DNA from: Phalacrocorax aristotelis
Lineage: Eukaryota > Chordata > Aves > Suliformes > Phalacrocoracidae
Direction: 5' to 3'
NCBI RefSeq assembly: GCF_949628215.1
Contig: NC_134280.1
Coordinates: forward strand, 52,912,621-52,976,620
Length of the DNA: 64,000 nucleotides
Part shown: piece after piece, positions 22,201 to 31,200 of the stretch
Layout: every line of letters starts with the position of its first letter
How positions within the stretch are numbered: position 1 is the stretch's first letter
Notes under the pieces: model-generated
What the model saw: the letters and a program-made list of their open reading frames with translations, nothing else
Database searches by the model: none
What the model was told of the DNA's origin: nothing
Position numbers and translations under genes: made by a program

Positions 22201-25200
22201 CTGTTCCCAAGCATTACATGGGCAGTTTGTAGATGAAGAACAACCAGGAGTCCCATTCACAGTATTTGCAAAGCTGGTTATTCAAAATTCCCAAATCTGG
22301 GAGAAGCAAGAAATTGAGAGTCTCATGTGAGTACTCTTTCCCATCTCATCCCACCCCTGCACCATCCTTATTCATACCCACACTCCTGCCGGCCAAGAAT
22401 CTGCTTCTTTCAGTTCATCATAGTACGCTATGGGATGGAGATGTCCACAGGTGAGCAGAGGTGCTTGTGGGAGGTTCAGAGGCACTAATAAGAATTTAGG
22501 AGAAAAACTTGTGGGTACATCTGATGGATTCACGCCAATAAGTCCACAAGTGCTTTTAGACCTTGAAGTCCGAGGGTACCTGAAATAGCCCTAACGCTTG
22601 ACCTATGCGTGCATCTTCAGGCCTACGTACTGAGCAGAGGCTCTGCTGGAGTCAAAGGACAAAGTCCTACAGGTAGTGCATCCTGCACATGCTGTGTTCC
22701 CAGGAGACACGCTCACATACCGAAGTCATCAGATGAAACCACAATGCTGCCCAGAGCGGGCAATGAGAAAGGTGACCATGAAATAACCAGCTGCAGTGGG
22801 GTCCTGCTTCCCCACTCCCATCAGACAGCTTCTGACTGACAACCAAAGTGTGTGTGTGTGTGTGTGCGCGTTCGGGGTATTTTCTTTCTTAGGTTTTAGA
22901 CTTTTTTTTCTTACATTGGGTTTGTAAAGACACCTCAACTGTCGTACTGGACTCTGCTAAGCTTTTAGCTTCAGCAACAGCCATGACAAGTTTTGCAGAT
23001 TCATTTGTATTTTTGCTGCCTTTCGGATGCACATGCCATCTCCAGCTCCTGGGACTCTGACTAAAATCAAGACTGCTCTGCTCTGCCCTGCCTATGCACT
23101 GCTTTTGCACCTGCCTAGCTTGTTTTTTTTTTAATTCATCTTCTCTTTTCTTCTAAAACAGCCCCAGCCAGACATGTTTCAAGAGAAGCACACAGAAAGG
23201 GAGATGGGATGCTGGCATGTGGCTTCACACCAACATGACACACAAAAGCATCACAGCATTTTCAGCCAAGGATGCGCAAAGTCGCATTCAGCTGCCCTGA
23301 TGTTTAATCTCCTTTCAGGACTGTCCCTATGCGGGAAAAAAAAAGCTGCTTTTTAAATTTTTTATTAAAATCATCTGCCCCTGAGTCCTTGTTTCTAAAA
23401 TAATTCCAGTCAGTGCTGAACCCACTCCTGCCTGGGCAGCTCAATTCAGCTCCTCCAATGGAAATCCCCTTTCTTTTTTTCACTACTTCATTTTGTCTGC
23501 TCTGAAGTCACCTGCCTTTAGTAGATTCCCCCAAAATCCCCCAAATCTCAGCCCCCTCTGGATCACCTCCACGGCACAATTACAACTCTCCCTGGCCTTG
23601 CTGGCTGGTGGCAGCACCGCTGGACTGGAGAGGACCTGGTCACAGCCAGCAACGTCAAGGCCAGCCCACTTGCCAAGGAGGAGGATGGCGAGTGGAGGGC
23701 TGAGAGGAATTTCTTGCTGATGACATTGTTACATTCTTTCCGAATGCTGGGAGTAAACAGATGCTCCAAATTTAGAAAGAACAGGACTGGAAAATTTAAA
23801 CATTCCTTGAAGAATTGGTACAAAAGTAGGGGGAGGCTGAAGATGATCTCACACGTGCTCCAGAGCCAGATGAAAAGCTCATGACTTGAGTTCAGAAATC
23901 AAGCGAGGGGCCTGTTTCAGGTTGGAGCATGATATCGCAATGATAAATCTTCCCCGGTGCATGAAACCGCAATGAAAAAAGCCTCTGCTGTGCAACGGGG
24001 GGTCTCAATCCCAGCAGTCCGGGCTGCGGGGACCACCGCTGATGGCCACACTGCCACCCCAGTTTCATCTCCGGCTGGCCTATGGCTTCGGGCACAGAAG
24101 AGAGGAGCCCAGGCTCGGCCCAAGGACCAGGAGTAGGGACAGGATGTGTGCCTAAGCATCATCTGGACAAACATCCAAAGTCCTCAGCTATTGCTTTTGG
24201 GAGCCACTGAATGGGAGCAAAGGAAGTTCTCCCCGCCCTCTGCTGCAGCTGAACAAATGAAGAGGAGCTAGTGAAGCTCAGCACCCAGGAGCTCAGCACT
24301 ACGCTATGGCTCTGGCTGGGCTCCAACACAAGAGCTGGCACGCGGGAGCCATCAGGGAGCGATGGAGCCAGACTGCTGCTGCTGCTTCATAAACAGATAA
24401 TGGCTGTTAATAAAAACCAAGCGGGAGTTTGCGAAGGGGAAGAAGGGGGAAAAAAAAACCACAAAGCGAGAAAAAAAAGAAAAGCAAAAAAAAGAGAAAA
24501 AAATAGCCAAAAAAGCTCAAAAAAGCAAGGGTTTGTGCTGAAGTAAACAAAGGTTAAAGAACAGTCAGGCTCCTGCAGGAATAGCAGAGCTGGGCTGGGA
24601 GGGAGGGAGGGAGGGAGAGGGCATTACGTAATGCAGAAAAAATGTTGGCTCCATTCAGTTTTCCACCACTTCATGTGATGTCAGGAAAACCATATAAATC
24701 AACAGGCTTTCTGCTCCCATGGATGGAGGGCAGCAAGCAGCACTATTTATACTTACACAATTAAAAAAAAGGGAAAAAAGAAGACAAGCTGATGATTTCC
24801 AAGACTGGGAATAATTGACTCAGATTCCTCCTTCCCAGCCCGCTGAAATCGCTGCTTCTGGGCTGTTAACCCTTGAAGGGTCCCTGCCACCACTCTTGCC
24901 ACCCCTAGCTCCCCTGTCCTTGCCCATCAGCCTCCATCAGCTGCTTCAACAAAGGATGCCAGGTTGGAGGCGAGCAGGAATGGCCAAGCACGGCATTTGC
25001 ATGAGATGGGGACACTGAGGCATGGATGTACGTCACCCCTGGAGAAACATCTGCTGGGGCTGAGGAGAGCTGGGGACCATGGAAGGGCTCGGGAGGTTTT
25101 AGGGCTGCTTAGGGCTGGCACATGCATTTGGGGACTTTCAAGATCGGGTTCCCTGGGGTGCTGGCATCCATTTCAGGGCAGGACTCTGACATTTTGGCAG

Positions 25201-28200
25201 CCCTTCCCTGACTCCCTGCTGGGGTCACAAGCCACCTCCAGGGAGGACCCAGGCACCTCTTCTGGGACATGGGATAGGTTGGGGCAGGACGAGGTGCCTG
25301 AGCCCGGAGCAGACAGACCAAGGGGTTAAACCCCACCAGGGCAAGGGGTCAGAATTAAGCCCAGCCCAAACACCCCCCTCAGACCTCCCAAGAGCTGCTT
25401 CTAAAACAACCCGGCTGCTGCCCATACCGCAGGCAGGAGGAAGCTGTGTGTGTCGGCAAGCGTGCCCAGCCTCCCCCAGACGCTCTCTGCAGCCGCTTCC
25501 AGTCACGATTTCCATGTAAAATGCCGCCACCACGACCCAGTGTTCTACATTTCGGTTCCTGTTTTTTCCACCCGCTGGCAGCCCGCACTCCTCATCAGTC
25601 TGTGGCCCTGCAGCGCTTTTAATTAGGGAGGTTTAAGCTTTGCTTGGCACCTAGCACAGCCGCACCCCTCCTTGGGGTCTAGGCTCCTGCAGCCCCAGGA
25701 GATGGAAATGGCTACCCTGAAGATGGAGGATGCGTGTGCCCAAGCAGGGTGCAGGTTTGCCTGTGGGGAGCTCAGTGGTGGCGATATTGATGGCCAGGAG
25801 GGTGGCATGCTGCCAGTGCTCACCCAGCATGGGGCATGCTGTGCATGCAGCTGGGCTGCACCAGTACTACAGGGGTCCCCCAAGACTCCCCTCACTTTCC
25901 CAGGAAGGAGGAGGCTCCAGGGCTTTCAGGGCCACCTCACCCAGCCCCATCTCTGCTCCAGGAGGACTTGGGGCAGGCGGTTTGCAGCCAACACACACCA
26001 CTGCCCCTCACATGGCCCTGAGAAAGCAGTGGCGGGTTGAGGGATGCCAGGGTCACGCCATGAAGGCTGTTTCCTGATCCATCCTGGTGACTAAGCAGGT
26101 TCCTTCCCAGATGCAACTGAATCTGCCTTTTCCTTCTCCTGCACTGTGTGCCAAGCTGTGCCCTTTTTTATGCCACGGCGACCTTGGAGCCACCGGTGTG
26201 GCTGCTGGGGCAGGCCGGCAGCTGCCATAGCAAGCTCGCAGTGGCTTCCTCCAGCACTGGCCTCAGCAGAGTTCCTGCAACCTGGGCCACGCTAATTAGC
26301 TTTAACATGGTTTTGTGTAGTCCCTGCTTGCTTTTGAAATCCTCAAACAGGGTGATTTATTCCTACTATTTCTCTGCTCTGTTCTCCCTGTCACAACGCA
26401 GCTGCTCTGATTCAACAGCACTTACCCATGCCATGCACGAGCAATGCTCCCTGAATGCCACTTGCTTTTGCCACCTTCCCCATCACAGCTACTTCCCAGG
26501 GTTTGTCACACTGCTGGGTTTGCAGGGATGGCTGCTCCCTCCATCCCTGTGATGCCCTGGGGACACAGAGGTCAGTCCCCTCCACCTCAGCCCCAAAGCA
26601 GTACCCAATCACTACAGGACGAGGACAGGCTTAGGGGACAGAGATGATCCCTATCTCTGAGCTTTTGGCACTATCTAGGAGCCTGGCTGGGCTCAGTGGG
26701 ATCAAGGGGCTGTGTGGGGCAGCGCCTACCCACCTCTCTGCAGGCAGAAAGCTCAGAGGTGGGTAGCCAGCCAGCCAGATGCACAGCTGTCCCAGCCATG
26801 GGGAATTAAAGGCAGCTTTAACTCTCCCTTTGGCAGCTCACTGCCTCTTCCTCCTCCTCTCTGCTGGGTTGGAGCGTTGCATTCATCTGTTGCCTGCCTC
26901 CCATTTTGCTCTGCAGGAGGGCTGTAATTAGGGCAGCACGTGCCTCCTCCTGCCTGCATGCTTGTACCCAGAGAGCATCATCTCCAGCACACCCTGACTC
27001 ACCCACGGATGACCCTCTGCCCCTGCCCTCCTTCCTCTTCCCTTCCCAGCACATCCATGGATTTCCTCTCCTGCCCTCCCTTTAATAGCAGCGAGGGGGA
27101 GCAGAGCACCCAAACCGGGTCCAGCCCTTGGCACATTCACCAGGGATGAAGCAGTGCCAGGCCTGGGGGAATGAAGGGCAACTTTTGTGTGGCTGGATCC
27201 ATGGCGCCATGATCCCTCCATACCCTCCCCTCTCATTCACCCTGGCTGGCAGGTGCAGTGGCAGGGAACTGGACAGTGCAAGGAATGAATGCACCCAGCA
27301 ATGCCAGGGTGGCTCAAGCCTCCTTGGTCCGTGTGAGGGGCTGCCTTCTGACACCGCAGCCACTGGTGGCCAGGAAATCGGGTGCAGATGGACACATGTG
27401 GCCACAGCCCCATAACTCCAGACTAAGGGCAGGAGCACCAAGGGAAGCAATAACTGCGGGGTCCTACCTGTGAGGATGGAAACACTGTGGAAACAGCTGT
27501 CCAGTTTGCCCAGGAGGATGGAGAGGAAGCTGTCGGCAGCCAAGCCGGTCACGTCCCGTGTGCTCTGGTCGTAGACCACCACGTCCTGGTGCTCCTCTGC
27601 CTCCACCTGTGGGGGATTGACACAAACTGGGCGTCAGAGAAATAGGCTGAGTGCTGAGGATGCTGCTGCCCACACCACCACAGGAAGAAAAGCTGAATTT
27701 AGTGGTCACACAAGCAGGAGACCCCAGCTCCACACTGTATCCATGAGCTGGCTTTCCTCAGCAAATGAAGGGTCCAGCCAGGCTGGGACTCTGCTCCATG
27801 GGTATGAGCAAGTATGTCAGCACAGATGCCCGCCAGAGCAGCCCCACCAACTGCAAGCGCTTTTGAGCATCCTACCCAAAATAGGGTCACTCCTCCCCAT
27901 CGCCCACCCTCAGCTTACCGTTACTTAACCATGTCCCAGAAGTCGCTGCGGCTTCTTCCATCACCTCCTCCCTACCCAACCTTTGCCCTCACATACTCCT
28001 CTACAGCTTGGCTGGTGTCACAGGGATTTGGGGGTGGTTCTGCAGGTAGGGATGCTCCCAGCACAGCCCCTGTGCTGTGGCTGGAGGAAGTAGAGTGAGA
28101 GTGACAGGTTTTCAGGGCTCAGCCTGGAAACACCATGCCCAGCACAGTAACCCCTCTGTAGACACTACCCTCCTGGAAGCTCAACTCAAACCTGCAGATC

Positions 28201-31200
28201 ACCCCTGAGGGCTGGAGGAGAGGGAAAATCTTTATCTTGGTGGATGTTTAGGGGGATGCTCTTTCTTCCTTTTGTAATGTATCACGGGGCTTGCACACTG
28301 CAGAGATGTGCTGAGGAGAAGGAAAGGAGCTCCTGGTCTGCTCTCACGTGACTTTACGTGCCACAGACAGCACCCAGCCCTGCTGCCACTGCGGGGTCTC
28401 TGAGGTAGATGAGATAGTGGGGTACCCCACAGGCAGGCAGCTGTCTGCAGGCAGCAGTCCCCCCACCCCTGGTGATGGCTGGATTGCAGCAAGAGCGCTC
28501 AAGGTGCAGCTGGCCATTCCTACACCTACCTGAAGCTCCATGCATTAAAAGAAGACAAAAATCCTCGCAAAAGCATGGCTCAGCACATCTGCTGAGCAGC
28601 CACGTGGATGGCATACGCTTGCCTTACGAGTGCCTGCCCTCTCAACTGGCGGGGTAAGGCACATCCATCATGCTGTGGGAGGAAGAGGAGGCAGCAGTGG
28701 GCAGGGAGGGAGAGTCTGCGCCCCCAAGCCACTGTCTCCTTCAGCTTGTGTTGGTGCTGCTCATTGCCCACACCCTACCCGTCCCTCTCCAAAATCTCTT
28801 TAGAACCCCACTCGAACTAGGAACTACTCATGGATACCCGCCTCCTTTTACTGTGTCACTGCCATGCCCTATCTTACCACTGGAGCAGATTTGCTTGGGG
28901 TTGCTGTCAATATTAATGCTGCTTTCACACCCTGCTGCAGGTGCTTCCCTGCTTGGCAACGTGAGCACCATCCAAATAAAACTGCAGGGTGCACTGATTT
29001 AGCTGAGCTCATCATGTCTCCTCACTGCAGCAGAAGGATGGCCCTGCATGAACAGAAATCCCCGCCGGGGCACCATGCACAGCTCTGCAATAGGAAGCAG
29101 GGAGCTCAAAGGAGCTGCCTGTCCCCAGCCCAGCACTGGGCACTGGAGAGCAATACTGGCCCTGCAGGTCAGCAGGATGTCAGGAGGGATGAAAAGGCAG
29201 TGGCAAGATGAAAGGGAAGATAAAAGGATGTGGGAATTTTAAAATAAGACACTGAAAAATGACAGAAGCCATCTGGGGGTAAGCCAGCTGGGGATCTACC
29301 CCAGCTGCTCTTCCTCAGCCATCCCTGAAGCAGGACTTTCGCAGGAGGCTGTCCCAAATACAGCTGGAGGGAAACACGGTGGCTGCCAAGCCAGCTCGGA
29401 GCCAGGAGTCTGCCAGTCCTTAGCAGGGCCACTATCCCTTCAAGGTCCCCTAGCATGCCCTTAGCACATCCCAAAAACCCAGTCCCCAGCCTGAAGCCCC
29501 ATGCCAGCAAAAGCATCTCCCCCAAAGCACGGTGAGGCAGGGACTGAGCTGCGGTGGGGCAGGGGCTCGTCCCGGCTGCGCAGTCCTGGCCAGGGTGGCT
29601 GCAGGGGAGATACCAGCTCTGGCCAAGCAGAATTATCCCACAATAGGATTTAGTGTTCCCTCTGCACGGGGAGGCTTTGTTTGGACCATTACTGCAGGGT
29701 TGCTGAGCGACGACAGAGATGTGCGACACGGTTTACATCTTATTAACGTTATAAGGTTTCACTCAATGTAAATGCCAAACGAGTGCTGGCCTCACATGGC
29801 CTGGCTGCGGAAAATAAATACCCTGCTTGCTGGGGCAAGAATGCCTTCAGGATGGTCCTGAGGAGCCCTCGTGGAGCACACAGGGAACCTGCACCAGCAT
29901 CCTGGATCCTCACCACAAAGGGAAATGAGAGGGAGATGTTTAATCAGGTCTGTGGGTTTACCATTAACCTCACGCACTCCTGATACACAGAGGATGGTTA
30001 AAAGCTAACTGGGCAGAGGAGGACGGTAAAGCTAAAGAGATGCTCAGGGCCAGATTCACGCTTCTGCCAGGGGCTGGCATAGGGCTGGGGCGTGGCTGAC
30101 AACAGAGGAGTCCCTCTGAGGAGCAGCACCTACATGGTGGAGCTCTCCCATTGGGGTTGTCCATCACCCCAAGTCTGCTGAAGTAACCAAACCCCGAGGC
30201 ATCACCCTCCAGAAAGGGCCCCCAAATTTGGCCAGCAAGGGACAGCAGGGCCAAGGCACAGCAAGTCTTCTGGCCCCAGGTAGATGCTGAGTGGGGCTTG
30301 CAAATTCACGCATGCCTTTGAAAAGCTGCTGGCCCACCCCAGCACTGGAAGTGCCCCAGGGCACCTCCCCAGGGACAAAATTCCTCCCTGCCAGCATCTC
30401 CTCTGTGGCAGATGGTCAGTCTGGAGCAGGGACCATCCAGCCAACAGCTCCAACGAAACCCCAGCTAAGACCATCCATCACCTTCGTGCCAAGCCCCGTG
30501 CTCCCCATTGCCCTCCCCAGCTCTGGCAGGAGGTAACTCACTTATGGACATTTGGTCTCAGGCACTGGGTGGTTCAGCACAGCCTGGGTCCCTGCTCTAC
30601 CTTTGCCTGGCTGCCAAGCAGGGATGATGATGCTCTACAGGTGATCTGGCCTAAGATAAGAGTGAGCTATTCTTATTATCTCAATTACCACTGACATCTC
30701 AGTCACATATTGTTTCAAAACACAGTGAATCACCCCACTGAAATAACAGGGCTTCCATCAACATAAAAAGCAGCCAGGCACACGGCTCAAAAATAAGCCC
30801 CGGCTTTCCCTCAAGCAAAACAGCTGCTTGCAGAGCCATGCTTCTAATGCAAATAAATAAATATTCCCATCGCCCAAAGAGACCCTTGTCACACCTCAAA
30901 CCATGGCTATAGCTGCTCTGGAGATAGCTACATTTCAGGCAGAGAGAAGAGGTTGAAAGGTGAAAAGACTTTCTAGGGGGATCTTGAAGAAGTGAAATTT
31001 TCGACATGTCCCTCAAGAAATGCCAGTAAAAACCCCAAGCAGGAATCTCCCATAACCTCTGCCCCCAAAACTGCACCAAGGAGCTGAATATTCCAGTTGT
31101 TACTGGAATTTATTATTGGGAAAATTTTTGTTAGTATTGGGAGAAGGGCTCAAGAACAAAACCAGTGCAGTACATTGGTGCCATTTTTGTGCAGAGGGAG

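Larger units (their letters stand above)
10555..27467 (-). other. DUSP8 intron 3
   Basis: This 16.9-kb intron is the largest part of the gene, and no coding exon is recognised. Contents worth naming are a probable MIR relic (19,125-19,240), an 11-bp triple repeat (18,637-18,667), a (GT)n tract (22,848-22,866), an A/purine-rich tract (24,446-24,536) and a motif cluster with bZIP and AP-1 sites (24,600-24,822). The 17.4-18.2 kb portion is fairly GC-rich, with long open frames on both strands that resemble nothing known. Confidence 0.9.
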
